Assembly (NCBI RefSeq): GCF_028748185.1
Contig: NZ_CP118164.1
Span: 2,976,001 to 3,040,000, forward strand
DNA: 64,000 bases
From: Bremerella sp. P1
GTDB lineage: Bacteria; Planctomycetota; Planctomycetia; Pirellulales; Pirellulaceae
Direction of reading: 5' to 3'
Shown here: positions 25,477-35,932 of the stretch, piece after piece
Position numbering within the stretch: the stretch's first letter is position 1
Layout of the letters: the number at the start of each line of letters is the position of its first letter
Notes under the pieces: model-generated
What the model was told of the DNA's origin: nothing
Databases searched by the model: none
The model's input: the letters and a program-made list of their open reading frames with translations, nothing else
Translations under genes and position numbers: made by a program

Positions 25477-28400
25477 TAGTTCAACGCCCTCCAGGCTGAA
25501 TAGCCTCGCGTAACATAGATAAATGTCGAGTTGTTGAAGCTGTAGTGCAAGTAAATTTGCCCTGACGAATTCACCTGTACATAGTGGTTATTTCTGATTT
25601 GTGCTGCCGATGAATCAAAATACTCAAGGCCAATACGCCCGCTGCCTGGGCTTGGTAGATGCCCGTGATTCACTTGTATGTCACCGTTTGACATTACGAT
25701 CCATGCAAATGCCTCTATTGCTTCGACGTGGGGTACGGATATGGTGTACAGCGTTGCCGAAGCTGGCGTCGTAACCCCTGAGTGATCCACCGACTGAGAC
25801 TCATAGCGATTCAATCGTCGGCAGTCGTCACTGTCCGACATGTACATTTCACGCAGGTTGCTGCTGCCATCCGTGCGGCGAATGTCAATCGCCTTGTATG
25901 TCATCCATCCAGAAGGCAGGGCGTTAGATTCGGAAAAAATCACATCGAACGCACCGCCATTAATACCGACAACCACGTAGTAGTCGGTGTTGGCAGTTAG
26001 CGATCCAGTGCGATGGCTGGCATTGTCAATCGCTCGCGTGACTGTGCCACCCGTGTTCTCGATCCACGTCGACCCGTCTTCCGACCAGACACCACCGTCG
26101 CCTACTTCGATATCATGGTCAGTGTCAGTTGCTGAATTGACCAGCAAGCCAGTGATGTCAGGGTGGTAGGTGTACGACCCGCTAGAAGCACCGCTAATAC
26201 CAGGAAGCAAGGTGTCTTCCCAGCCTTGTAGGCCGATGCCCTGATAGACACCCGCATCGCTGGCACTTAGTCGCGTCCGCAGTTGCTGCGAATCATTTAG
26301 CATGCAGTCCATCGTATCGCGGTCCCCGTCGCCTGCGGAAACGCCTTGATGCACGTTACCCGATGGACTGTTGACGGTTGGCGTTACGGACGGGTCACCG
26401 ATCCAAAGGTAGGTCGTCGTTGACGAACTGCTGAGAACCGACCACATCTTTACCTTGGCGTGAATCGGACAAGGGAATGTGTGGTCGATTGAAGAAGTGC
26501 CAGGATTGCTACTTCCGTAAACAGATATGACAGGGTAAATCTCGTGATAATTCCCCGTCTGAATCACAGGATAGAAGTTCGCTGAACTGTCGGTTGGTCG
26601 ATAACCGATGTACGCATACTTCGTGTAACCAGTCGGCAGGCTTGGCCCTGTCGTCGGGTCGGCTGTTGAACCGATGTAATCCACGCCGCTAGTAGGGTGA
26701 TAAATTGCATAGATGTACAGCCCGCCGCTTGTGGGAATCGACCCCGTATCCATACCGCCGTTGCCAGTACCAGCTGCCCAAGCAGCGTCAAAACGCTTGG
26801 TTAAGGCTGAACCCTCGATCCATGTCGTGCGGTCCCAGGACATACAGCCGCCCGCTTCGATATCCAAGTCGTGGTCGGCGTCGGTGGTGTTGTTGGTGAT
26901 CTTATAGCCGTAAGGCTGTTTGATGGCAGACGTGCCATAGAATCGCTGATTCGTCGCGTCGTACTCGATTCGGTCGGCGTCGTTTAGGTCTTCGGCTACT
27001 GGATAGTAGATATCTGCAACCTTCGCCGCTTCGCTAACTCTCCATTCAATATCCCCGCCGCTGTCGGTGTGAAATCGTCCTATCGAGATAGCAGCGAAAC
27101 CCGAGTCATAACCCGACGGGTCGGTTGCTAATCCGTCATAGGCGATGATCTCGGTTCGCCCTGTCGTGGTGTTCTCGATCAGTCGCACGTAATACAGCGT
27201 ATCAGCGGAAAGGGCGTCGCCCGATTGCATCCCGCCCGCGTTGTCGCCAGCGGCCCACGTGGAATCCATCTGCTTTTCCCAGCCGCCAACGATACCTACC
27301 CTGCGATAGGAGATATCACCGCCGCCAAGATTGTCGAGGAAATAACAGAACCCAGCACCGAATTCGATGTCGGTTGTCGGGTCGGCCCCTTCTCGCAGGA
27401 TGATATTCGACGCCGTGGGGAATTGTAGTTGTGTGTTGCCGTTCTGGTCGGTGTAGGGTTCCCGATAGCCCGCGTCGAAGGTTGCCGCCGCTGCAAACGA
27501 TGACCGCCCTGTGATCGTCGCCGCACCGTCAACAGTTACATCATTGGGAAACTGCACATCGCCATTGGAATCACCGACAATCCAGTGCTCACCTTCCGTG
27601 GAGCCAAAGCCAATGGCAAGCTGGTCAGTGCCATTACTTAGGTGGCCACCAGACTGATAGCCAATAAAGACACTGGTACTGCCAGTGGTTTGATTGTCTC
27701 CAGCAGAATGGCCTATCGTGACATTGTAATTGCCACTGGTAATGCCATCGCCAGAGTTGTATCCCAGGGTAGTGTTGTAGTAGCCATCGGCAATGGAGGC
27801 ACCTGCGTTGGCTCCAAGGGCTACGCTATTCTCGCCAGTGGTGATTGACGATAGGGCGTTGCTGCCGAATCTGTAGTTGCGTGTCGTGGCATCCGAGCCA
27901 CCAACGATCTCCAGGTAGTCTCCAGCAGCAAACGCTGTGATCAATCCATTGGCGACTGTAATGTCATCATCGGCAGAAGTCGTATAGGTGCCGTCGGCAA
28001 TAACGCCAGAGAAGTAACCTTCCAGCGTAGTGATGTCACTCTCGGTACTTGTGATCCTGGTATCAAGGTCAACGCCACCCAAGGTGATTGCATCGTAGTA
28101 GCCATTGCTCCAGGCGTGGGTGGCGTCACCAGAGGTTGTGGACGAATCGGTCACAGGGCGGAAGGCCGAGCCTGACTCTTCCACCAGGGTGAATGCGGTC
28201 ACGTCCTGAAACGACCATGTGCCTAAGCCATCGGTAGTTAAGACCTGACCGCTGGTGCCATCTGATGCAGGTAGGGAGTAGCTACCTGCCGTGAAGGCTG
28301 TCACCACCCCATCGGCAGTTGTGATCTTGTCGTTGGCTGCTGTGGTTACAGTGCCATCAGCAATGGCTGCTGCGAAGATCGCTTCTGTGGCAACCTGGAA

Positions 28401-29093
28401 GGCTTCCAGGCTAGATATGTCGCCAGCGTTTACCGAGATGTTGCTGGTATTCGTGGAGATGTTGCCAGCATTGGTTGATACATCACCTTCTATGGAAGTG
28501 ATGCGTGTATCGAGATCCACGCCAGCCAGGTCAATCGCATCGGTGTAGATGTCCAGCCATTTATTGGTGGCATCACCCAGGGTGTAGAGGCTGTCGGTGA
28601 CTGGCCTGACCGCAACACCGCTCTCTTCAAAGAAGGTGAAGTGAGCAGGGATACTCTCAAAGGCCCATGTACCTGCACCATCCGTGGTGAGCACTTGGCC
28701 ATCAGTGCCATCGCTGGCTGGCAGAGTGTAGGTGCCCTGCACGAATGCTGTGACGATACCGTCAGCAATGGTGATCGAATCACCTGCGGCAGTCGTGTAG
28801 CTATTGTCTGCAATGGCAGCAGCGTGATAGCCCTCAAGCGTGGCTATATCGCCCTCATTGACTGTTACACGAGCTTCCAGTGCAGTTACGTCTACAACAC
28901 CCACAGACGCTTCCAGGTCGTCTATGTCGCTCTCTGCGGCTGTGAGACGGGTATCCAATGCCGAGATCGCAGACGTGTTGGTATTCACATCTGCCGTGAC
29001 GAGGATCGACCACGTGAGTAGGTCACCCCAGTTGCGCCGAGTGTCGCTCTCCTGGCGTGGTGACGTGTTGATTTTAAGACTGGATACGGTCAT
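25476..29093 (-). CDS. Tail fibre / receptor-binding protein
   Basis: 1205 residues. The N-terminal half carries three related modules of roughly 120-140 residues (core ASDGTDGQVLTTDGAGTW, then VDLDTRI plus a short coiled coil). Next comes a YadA/trimeric-adhesin head-like run (SVALGANAGASIADGYYN, NTTLGYNSGDGI, VTIGHSAGDNQTTG). The C-terminal half is a set of beta-rich Gly/Thr/Asp domains without recognised enzyme. This layout is that of trimeric phage fibres. Overlaps the upstream tail gene by 4 bp (ATGA). The codon style changes in the C-terminal half, suggesting replacement of the receptor-binding end. Confidence 0.8.
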   Translation of the reverse strand: MTVSSLKINTSPRQESDTRRNWGDLLTWSILVTADVNTNTSAISALDTRLTAAESDIDDLEASVGVVDVTALEARVTVNEGDIATLEGYHAAAIADNSYTTAAGDSITIADGIVTAFVQGTYTLPASDGTDGQVLTTDGAGTWAFESIPAHFTFFEESGVAVRPVTDSLYTLGDATNKWLDIYTDAIDLAGVDLDTRITSIEGDVSTNAGNISTNTSNISVNAGDISSLEAFQVATEAIFAAAIADGTVTTAANDKITTADGVVTAFTAGSYSLPASDGTSGQVLTTDGLGTWSFQDVTAFTLVEESGSAFRPVTDSSTTSGDATHAWSNGYYDAITLGGVDLDTRITSTESDITTLEGYFSGVIADGTYTTSADDDITVANGLITAFAAGDYLEIVGGSDATTRNYRFGSNALSSITTGENSVALGANAGASIADGYYNTTLGYNSGDGITSGNYNVTIGHSAGDNQTTGSTSVFIGYQSGGHLSNGTDQLAIGFGSTEGEHWIVGDSNGDVQFPNDVTVDGAATITGRSSFAAAATFDAGYREPYTDQNGNTQLQFPTASNIILREGADPTTDIEFGAGFCYFLDNLGGGDISYRRVGIVGGWEKQMDSTWAAGDNAGGMQSGDALSADTLYYVRLIENTTTGRTEIIAYDGLATDPSGYDSGFAAISIGRFHTDSGGDIEWRVSEAAKVADIYYPVAEDLNDADRIEYDATNQRFYGTSAIKQPYGYKITNNTTDADHDLDIEAGGCMSWDRTTWIEGSALTKRFDAAWAAGTGNGGMDTGSIPTSGGLYIYAIYHPTSGVDYIGSTADPTTGPSLPTGYTKYAYIGYRPTDSSANFYPVIQTGNYHEIYPVISVYGSSNPGTSSIDHTFPCPIHAKVKMWSVLSSSSTTTYLWIGDPSVTPTVNSPSGNVHQGVSAGDGDRDTMDCMLNDSQQLRTRLSASDAGVYQGIGLQGWEDTLLPGISGASSGSYTYHPDITGLLVNSATDTDHDIEVGDGGVWSEDGSTWIENTGGTVTRAIDNASHRTGSLTANTDYYVVVGINGGAFDVIFSESNALPSGWMTYKAIDIRRTDGSSNLREMYMSDSDDCRRLNRYESQSVDHSGVTTPASATLYTISVPHVEAIEAFAWIVMSNGDIQVNHGHLPSPGSGRIGLEYFDSSAAQIRNNHYVQVNSSGQIYLHYSFNNSTFIYVTRGYSAWRALN

Positions 29094-32000
29094 CGTGTAC
29101 GCAGGCGGCCTGCCTGCTCAAGAGTGAGCTGAATACGCTCTAGGGACCAAGGCTTATTGGAGATGCCTTCGACGCGAATGATGGCTGCTACACCACGAGA
29201 GCGTGGCCTGAGAGTAGGGTTAAGGCCACCTTTGACAGTGCGTGACAGTGCGTAGCTTGTCTGCCTGGAGGCACGCTCCATCGTGTCAGCAACTGCCAGT
29301 TTGACGGTGGCACTGTCGGTGCTCTCTCCCAGCACTACATCCATCTCGCGAACCACACCTTCCATGTGGCTGCCACGCGAAACATTCAGTGGGCCGATCA
29401 AGAGAGAGGATGTGAAGTTCTGGCCATCGTCGGTGAACTTGTCACGTGAATACTTGCGAATGTAGCCATCACGACCACCAAGCAGTACCCCATCGAGATC
29501 CGTGTTCAGGTTGCGGAAGTCCAGGGATGCGGTTGGCTCATGGGTGCCAAACAATTGCATTCGCCAGAAGCTGCCTGTGCGGCGATCATACCACCAGTGC
29601 TTGGTCGTGCCACCATCCTTGCGTGTGAGGAAGATGTGTACGCACTGCTCAGCAATGTCATACTGCATCTCGATGACCACAGCATTCGGGTCAATGACCT
29701 TCATCTCTAGCGGCAGACGATCACGCGAGAGTGGTTGTGGAGCCTGCCCTGGTGCTGCATAGAACTCATACAGTCCATCGCGGGTAAGGCAGATAAAGGA
29801 TCGCTCTGGCGTCTGACACCAGGCACCCTGAGAGAGAATGCCCACCTTCTGCGTCATGCTCTCGATGATACCGTTGCTGGTCTTGGGATCGCTCAGCATG
29901 AGGTAGATGCCACGATACGAAGAGATCACAAGCGTGTCGTCGGTGGCAGGGATGAGTGCTGTGATCGGTTCTGAGATCGTGGCAGAGCGATCTGAGGGCG
30001 CTACCTGCCAGGCACCTGTCTCAGTGCTGTTGGAGTAGTCCCAGTCCAGGGCATCCCCCATCGCACTGGCTGAGACTGTGTAGGGGTTCTCGGGATCGCC
30101 AGCCATGACAACACGATCGTGCCAGGTGACAATGATCTTGCCATAGGGCACACTGCCCGTGGTGGCCACCCATTCCGTGAGGGTATCCTCGATGGGGTCG
30201 TATACTTTGGGTGAGCGAATGATGCGGTACTTAGCTGACGAACCACTTCCCAGGCCACCACCAGAACATGTGATTACTGCATCTGCTACTCCTGTGATTT
30301 CATAGACGCCAGGATTGACCCCTGTGCCAGATAGAATCACAAGCCTGTTAGAGGTGTCCACATCGGCATCGAAGTCGGTAGCATTGGCTGACGTGAGCGT
30401 CGTATCGGTGACAGTGCCATCAGAATACTCATGCACTGGCGTGTCTTCATAGTCAGCGATGTAGAGCTTCTGAAGGTACTCGGTACTCCACAGGCGATTG
30501 TTGGCGCAGAGATCCACAGAGGATGTCACAGCTCGCATCGAACTGACTGTATCCTCGATGTAGAACGTACTGCCTGCTGAAGCGCACAGAAGCTCCTGGT
30601 AGCGTATGGCTGGATACTGGTAGGTGCTGACGCCTGTGCCAGGACCGCCACCACCACCTGTGCCTGTGCTGATCGTGTCGATGTCTCCATCGCCATCGGT
30701 GTCCTGGTGGATCAGGATACACTGCCCAGTGCCATCATAACCACCGCCAGATGCGCTTACGCTGTAGTTAGGCGTGAAGGAGCGTATCCTGGTGAAGGCG
30801 GTCACATCTGTCGTGGCTGGCTGTGGATTGACTCCATCCGTGTTCAGGCTGTAACCAACAAGAGAGGCGACTGGCATGTCATCTGCCCCTTGCTCCCAGT
30901 CATTCGGTGAGAAGGAGATGATCGGATCGGTTTCCAGGTTGACTAGATACACCTCAACAAGATTCGTGCTCTTGCTGTAAATGAGGATCACGTCGATTTC
31001 GTTGTTGCCATCCTTGTTGGCTTGCCACTCCGTGGTCGCATTGTATGCGTCCTGGGCCAGCGTTCCTGTAGATGAGCCCTGCCGCACATTGACCGACATC
31101 GAGTCAACCGTCTGCGAAGCACCGTCGTAGGCAGCGCCCCACTGCAATCGCATGGTGAGATGGCGTTCTCCACCAGTGGCCATGGTCGTTGGCCTGGGTG
31201 CCACTGAATTGTCTAGCGACAGATGGAAGTAGATTGTCGGCAGCAGCGTGCCGCCAGTTGCCTGAGACTCAAGGAAGGTGATGTCATAACCCACCTTCAT
31301 GTCGTATCGCCAGTTCTCGTCTAGCAGCATCCTGGTGGTATTGTCGCTGGTATTGGTTGCCTGGTAGAGCATGTTGCCAGCGTAGTTGATGGATGCACTG
31401 GGAGTGAGATAAGGCGCAGTTACCGTAAACTCGTCGTTCTCGAAGTAGAGGCTATCGAGCGAGTAGGTAGCACCGAAGACATCCTCGATTCCACTCCAGT
31501 AATCCAGCCAGTAATCCTGTGCAGTGAGGGTTGTACCATCAGCACCAGAGGAATTGGTGAAGCTACCGTCGCCCACTCCATAGCTCACGCTGCCAGCGCC
31601 CGTGTAGGACTGGGGATCACATTCCCAGGCGGTAGTGCCTGCGCCTGCATTACCCTCAAAGTCTTCATCAGGTCCACTCGACAAGGCCGCCTGTCCAGCT
31701 AGACCAGTGCCGCTAGTGGTCGTGTACACAGCATGGATGTAGGTGAACTCGACATGGGTGTTGGCCAGATCAGGGTCGTAGGTGCCATCGACCTGGAGAA
31801 TACTGCCGCTGGCTGGCTCCCAGTCGCCATTGACCGAAGCTGTTGCCTTCTTGGTAGGCAGGTCAGGTAAGCAGCATGTGAGCGTGCTAGTGCTCTCATC
31901 GTAGAACATGCCCAGCTTGAATGCAGTCGTCAGCAGGTTGTACTCAGTGGTGACATCCGTGTAGCTGCGTGTGCCAGCTTCATTCTCAGCAAAGATATCC

Positions 32001-33406
32001 ACATCCGTGAGCACACCGCTGGCGTTCATCGTCCAGCGCACACCCACTTTGATCGTGTCACCCGAGCCAGTGTCATCGAATGTGAGTGTATAAAAGAACG
32101 TGGATGCACCTACGCCTGCCCAGTCATCCGTGGCATCCAATTGCAGGTAGGGATCTGCGATCAGGATGATGTCTTCGGTGAGATCAATCAGGCCCGTGGC
32201 CACTGAGCCTGTTGCCAGGTCGGAAGTCACACTTGGGTTATTGCTACCCCAATGCTGATTGCCACCCTTCCACAGCCAAGAGGTGGTTGCTACGTCTGTC
32301 CAACTACCGCCACTCTCAGACAGCCTGTCGCCCGTTGTAATGGGATCTGACAAGACAATGGCATTGTGTGCCTCGGTCGTATCAAAGCCAAACGTGGACG
32401 CACTGGGGGTCGTTGTAGAGCCTGTGTAGTCACCCTCCAGTGCTGTGCTGGGATTGAAGCTGAAGATGGCGTTGGTTAGTGCTGTGGCTGTGTAGTGCGT
32501 GGTGTTACCGCCGAAGCCATATACACCCCATCGCACCTGGTCAGTATTGGGCATAGCCACTGCCGATGTCTCTGCCACACCATTGATGTAGAGCGTAGCA
32601 GTCTCTGCCGATACATCGAACTTGATCACAAAGTCGCCATCGTACTGGTCGGGTGTGATCGTCTCTGTGGCACCCTCGTATAGCAGTGTGCCGCCCGAGG
32701 TGCCATCGAAGTTGCGCACGTTCACAGTGCGTGTCTGCGTGTTGGCAGAGTCATCCCAGGATCGGCTGTAGGTGATCTCCCACCGTAGGGTATCGTTCTC
32801 TGGCTGGCCAGAAGCGTTCACATTGGTGTAGATGTAATACGTCTGCTGGTAGGCTGTACCACCCACGGAGGTGGATGGCCTGGAGTACGATGTGATTTCT
32901 GTGAGTGCATTCGTCTGGTAGTTAAGACGGATCTCATAATCCGCACCACCTGTGAATGGCTCCTCTCGCCACAGGTTTGCCGCACCACTGCTTGTCGCAT
33001 ACACCTTACCGCCACCTGGCACATAGAGCCAACTGTTTTGGTTCACCGTCGTCCATGGTTCCCAGAATGGCGAGTAGTCATCCAGTTCATCACCAGAGAC
33101 TGCATCAGGCTTATCGAACTCCTCCTGGTTATTGCTAAGGCCACTGGTGCCCGCAGTATTGGTAGGAGACTTGGCGACAGTCACACGATCCAGTAGTCGC
33201 ACAGGAGTGCCACTGCCAAGTTGCGTGACCTTGACTCGCTTTAAGCCTGGGCGTGAACCGCCACGCAGCCTCTCCTCACTCACGTCGGATGGCACTACGT
33301 TGAGTGCATCGTAGGTGGTGTAGGGAGGCTGCTTCTGGTAGGCCCATTTACGGTCGATACCCTGGATCGGGAAATCGACGTGCATGATGCTGGTGCGATT
33401 AGGCAT
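29090..33406 (-). CDS. Tail tube / nozzle-like protein with inserted beta domains
   Basis: 1438 residues from ATG 33406, which shares a base with the stop before it (TAATG). The N-terminus (HVDFPIQGIDRKWAYQKQPPYTTYDALNVVP) and the RPGLKRV strand are typical of podovirus tail tubular protein B / nozzle proteins. So is the C-terminal third (GRDGYIRKYSRDKFTDDG, ITALIPATDDTLVISSYRG). About 800 residues of LamG-like or beta-sandwich sequence are inserted between, making it far longer than T7 gp12 (about 794). Presumably the distal tail tube. Confidence 0.75.
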   Translation of the reverse strand: MPNRTSIMHVDFPIQGIDRKWAYQKQPPYTTYDALNVVPSDVSEERLRGGSRPGLKRVKVTQLGSGTPVRLLDRVTVAKSPTNTAGTSGLSNNQEEFDKPDAVSGDELDDYSPFWEPWTTVNQNSWLYVPGGGKVYATSSGAANLWREEPFTGGADYEIRLNYQTNALTEITSYSRPSTSVGGTAYQQTYYIYTNVNASGQPENDTLRWEITYSRSWDDSANTQTRTVNVRNFDGTSGGTLLYEGATETITPDQYDGDFVIKFDVSAETATLYINGVAETSAVAMPNTDQVRWGVYGFGGNTTHYTATALTNAIFSFNPSTALEGDYTGSTTTPSASTFGFDTTEAHNAIVLSDPITTGDRLSESGGSWTDVATTSWLWKGGNQHWGSNNPSVTSDLATGSVATGLIDLTEDIILIADPYLQLDATDDWAGVGASTFFYTLTFDDTGSGDTIKVGVRWTMNASGVLTDVDIFAENEAGTRSYTDVTTEYNLLTTAFKLGMFYDESTSTLTCCLPDLPTKKATASVNGDWEPASGSILQVDGTYDPDLANTHVEFTYIHAVYTTTSGTGLAGQAALSSGPDEDFEGNAGAGTTAWECDPQSYTGAGSVSYGVGDGSFTNSSGADGTTLTAQDYWLDYWSGIEDVFGATYSLDSLYFENDEFTVTAPYLTPSASINYAGNMLYQATNTSDNTTRMLLDENWRYDMKVGYDITFLESQATGGTLLPTIYFHLSLDNSVAPRPTTMATGGERHLTMRLQWGAAYDGASQTVDSMSVNVRQGSSTGTLAQDAYNATTEWQANKDGNNEIDVILIYSKSTNLVEVYLVNLETDPIISFSPNDWEQGADDMPVASLVGYSLNTDGVNPQPATTDVTAFTRIRSFTPNYSVSASGGGYDGTGQCILIHQDTDGDGDIDTISTGTGGGGGPGTGVSTYQYPAIRYQELLCASAGSTFYIEDTVSSMRAVTSSVDLCANNRLWSTEYLQKLYIADYEDTPVHEYSDGTVTDTTLTSANATDFDADVDTSNRLVILSGTGVNPGVYEITGVADAVITCSGGGLGSGSSAKYRIIRSPKVYDPIEDTLTEWVATTGSVPYGKIIVTWHDRVVMAGDPENPYTVSASAMGDALDWDYSNSTETGAWQVAPSDRSATISEPITALIPATDDTLVISSYRGIYLMLSDPKTSNGIIESMTQKVGILSQGAWCQTPERSFICLTRDGLYEFYAAPGQAPQPLSRDRLPLEMKVIDPNAVVIEMQYDIAEQCVHIFLTRKDGGTTKHWWYDRRTGSFWRMQLFGTHEPTASLDFRNLNTDLDGVLLGGRDGYIRKYSRDKFTDDGQNFTSSLLIGPLNVSRGSHMEGVVREMDVVLGESTDSATVKLAVADTMERASRQTSYALSRTVKGGLNPTLRPRSRGVAAIIRVEGISNKPWSLERIQLTLEQAGRLRTR

Positions 33407-33762
33407 TAAGAGAGGGCTACTCCATCGTTGCCGACAACTCGCCAAACGTAGCTTCCACCCTTATTCACGCTCTTGAGAACGATCACATCGCTTTCGTCAG
33501 CGAATGTCATAACGGTGTTGCCAGTGGCATTAATTGCAGTGGAAGCAGTGACTACACAGTTGCCACCGTCGTCCTTGAGATTGAGAGTAAGCTCGATACC
33601 CTCAAACACTGGGTCAGGCAGGGTGCGAGTTTCAGCGCCCGACGTGACAAGGTTGATATAGTCAATCGTCTTGCTCGGGACGATCTTCTTACCGTCACCT
33701 GGATCTACTGAGATCAAGCCTTCGGGGCTTTCCAGACGACGATTGCTATGAGGGCTAGACAT
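33406..33762 (-). CDS. Small virion decoration-like protein
   Basis: 118 residues, AGGAGA six bases before ATG 33762. All-beta pattern (NCVVTASTAINATGNTVMTF, then VIVLKSVNKGGSYVWRVVG), like phage accessory head or tail beta-barrels. No family recognised. Its stop overlaps the next start. Listed as structural by position. Confidence 0.6.
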   Translation of the reverse strand: MSSPHSNRRLESPEGLISVDPGDGKKIVPSKTIDYINLVTSGAETRTLPDPVFEGIELTLNLKDDGGNCVVTASTAINATGNTVMTFADESDVIVLKSVNKGGSYVWRVVGNDGVALS

Positions 33763-33771
33763 TCAAGTCTC

Positions 33772-34119
33772 CTAGATTCGCTTGAGAATGATGGTTGTGT
33801 CTGCGATGGCGCTGCCACCCACCAGCTTCAGGTAGTTGCCATTCATGGCACTGGATGGGATGGCGTAGCACTGGGAACTGGATACCGTGATCAGGTCGGC
33901 GGCAGTGTTGGCTGCGACATAGACTGGCATATAAGTGCCACTCTCGGTTTCACAGATGTAGGGCGTGACTGCCACATCAGTGATCGAGCCAGTGTTGATC
34001 TTTACGATGCCTGCGTTGAAGTCCTGGATGTTCACAGCAGTGCTGCTACCAACTGAGGTGGCTACCGCAACTTCTGTGATCGTATCCTTGGCGGGTGGTG
34101 ACGTGCTAAATGAGGTCAT
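33772..34119 (-). CDS. Small beta-rich virion protein
   Basis: 115 residues (MTSFSTSPPAKDT), Thr/Val/Ala-rich beta pattern (TEVAVATSVGSSTAVNI). Similar size and style to the neighbour at 33406, suggesting a pair of decoration or tail-accessory proteins. Not recognised. Confidence 0.58.
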   Translation of the reverse strand: MTSFSTSPPAKDTITEVAVATSVGSSTAVNIQDFNAGIVKINTGSITDVAVTPYICETESGTYMPVYVAANTAADLITVSSSQCYAIPSSAMNGNYLKLVGGSAIADTTIILKRI

Positions 34120-34121
34120 GC

Positions 34122-35393
34122 TTAGCTTCCGTATTCGATTGAGCTGGAGCCATCACGTATGACTCTGCGGTAGTCGTGATTGCCATAAACGATGGTGGGG
34201 GTAGTGTCTTCCATGCAGCCCAGGGTGTCGGGTGAAGTGGCCTCACCATCCAGGGCGATGGAGGATTGCAGACGCTCCATGAAGGTCTGCCATAGCTCAC
34301 CCTTGTATTGATTCTCTTTCAGGTCAGCTGCGGCTAGGCAGGCTGCGCGAATCGTGGATGCGTGAACTGCTCCACCTGCTGGATAAGGCGCACTCTCACT
34401 CAATTGCCCTGGGTCGATCTTGTAGACGTAGGCCAGCTTGTACGCTGCATCAGGCATGGGGTAGAACAGCATCTCCCAGCGTGTGCCGACATTCACATTG
34501 AAGCTGGCAGGCCGCAAGGCGTAGTAGCGAGGCTTACCACTCTCAATGGTGCCAGAGAGCCAGTTGCGGATCTGGTGCTCGCCACGTGATTCGATATAGC
34601 CATTGGCTGTGTAGGCACTGCTGCGAAGCGTTATCTTGCTGCACAATGCCCCGAAGTCACTCTCCAAGTCATAGGAGTAGCGATAGAGGCTGAATGTGCG
34701 GCTGGTGGCTTCGGTGACACTCGTATCTTCCAGGGTGATTTGCGTATCGCCATCACGAGTGTCCACGTAGTAGGTGCCGTTGCTCGCAATCTCGATGATT
34801 CCATTGGCTGCCCAACTGGGGAATGTGCCAGAATCGAGTGTGACCACACCACTGGAAACAGTCACAGTGCCTGTTGTGTATGGTGCTGTGGTTTCCAGGA
34901 TTGCCGCAGGCTTGAGGAAGCTCCACTCGTGGGCCAGGCCATTGATTGGCTGGGGATGATAAAACAGCCGCAGGCCCTCGGTGATGCAGTCATTGACGAT
35001 CTGCACTTCACCAGAGGACCAGTTAGACACTGTTTCGTCGAAGCCCAGGTGACGCCCCACCTCTCTGCGTAGCGAGGTAAAATCACATCCCAGGCCCGTG
35101 AGGCTCGATGTGGCTGTTGCTGCCCCAGCCACGCTGCCTGTGATGTAGGTCGTAACGCCGTTGTAGGTAAGCTCGATGGAGTAGAGATAGGTCAAGCCAG
35201 TGGCTGGCTCAGTCACCGAATAGGTGTAAGTGCCTGTGTCGGTCTTGGTCATCGCTGTGCCATCAGCCACCACCACAGCGTCCGTGTCGCTACGCTTTAC
35301 GCCATAGCTTGCGTCTTCACTGGATAGGACTGGGGTGCTGTCAGCATCCGTGGCAGTGCCACCGATCTTATGCACGATAGTGATGATCGCCAT
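34122..35393 (-). CDS. Head-tail adaptor-like protein with N-terminal Ig-like domain
   Basis: 423 residues. The first 100 form an Ig-like beta region (TKTDTGTYTYSVTEPATGL). From about residue 100, DFTSLRREVGRHLGFD...VQIVNDCITEGLRLFY and RWEMLFYPMPDAAYKLAYVY match the outline of podovirus adaptor/connector proteins lying between portal and nozzle. The gene order (portal, capsid, this, nozzle) agrees. Probably sits under the portal as the tail adaptor. Confidence 0.65.
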   Translation of the reverse strand: MAIITIVHKIGGTATDADSTPVLSSEDASYGVKRSDTDAVVVADGTAMTKTDTGTYTYSVTEPATGLTYLYSIELTYNGVTTYITGSVAGAATATSSLTGLGCDFTSLRREVGRHLGFDETVSNWSSGEVQIVNDCITEGLRLFYHPQPINGLAHEWSFLKPAAILETTAPYTTGTVTVSSGVVTLDSGTFPSWAANGIIEIASNGTYYVDTRDGDTQITLEDTSVTEATSRTFSLYRYSYDLESDFGALCSKITLRSSAYTANGYIESRGEHQIRNWLSGTIESGKPRYYALRPASFNVNVGTRWEMLFYPMPDAAYKLAYVYKIDPGQLSESAPYPAGGAVHASTIRAACLAAADLKENQYKGELWQTFMERLQSSIALDGEATSPDTLGCMEDTTPTIVYGNHDYRRVIRDGSSSIEYGS

Positions 35394-35932
35394 TAGGTGT
35401 TCACAGTCGTTTCGGTGATGTTGATGGTTTGTTCAACCGTGTCGCTCGACGGTGCCTGCTCAAGTGCCTCGGTGGTGAACTTGATACCGCCTGTACCAGA
35501 GTCCTCGGTAACGATCTCATTCAGCAGGGCAGTGGCCACACCAGGCTTGCTGCCTGGGTCGTACTCGGCTGCCAACAGGTGATCCAGGTGCAGGGCTACC
35601 AGGGCGGCATTACAAGCAGCCTGAACAGCAGTACTGGTAATCGCAGAAGCAGCCAAAGCATAGCTATCCTCAGCTCGGTAGATGCTCGTGTCGTCGGCTA
35701 CCGTGATGTAGCCAGAGTAGATCGTATTGCCACCGTCAGTCACCTTGACGCGAAAGGTATCCGCCAATGCTTCAGTTACAGTTGCCTGCCAGAAGCCCTC
35801 TGCGTTTGTCTCCTGCGTCAAGGAGTCTCCACCAGTGTTCTGCACTGTCGTGTCATCCGACAGTTCGTATAGATAGAGCGTAGGGCTACTGGATGTTGGA
35901 GGCAGTTGCACCTCGACAATTGTGTCCGCCAT
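35393..35932 (-). CDS. Virion accessory protein, beta-rich
   Basis: 179 residues (MADTIVEVQLPPTSSSPTLY). N-terminal half an Ig-like or carbohydrate-binding-like beta region (YSGYITVADDTSIYRAED); C-terminal half helical then Thr-rich. Overlaps the next gene by one base. Tail or head accessory by location; not recognised. Confidence 0.55.
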   Translation of the reverse strand: MADTIVEVQLPPTSSSPTLYLYELSDDTTVQNTGGDSLTQETNAEGFWQATVTEALADTFRVKVTDGGNTIYSGYITVADDTSIYRAEDSYALAASAITSTAVQAACNAALVALHLDHLLAAEYDPGSKPGVATALLNEIVTEDSGTGGIKFTTEALEQAPSSDTVEQTINITETTVNT

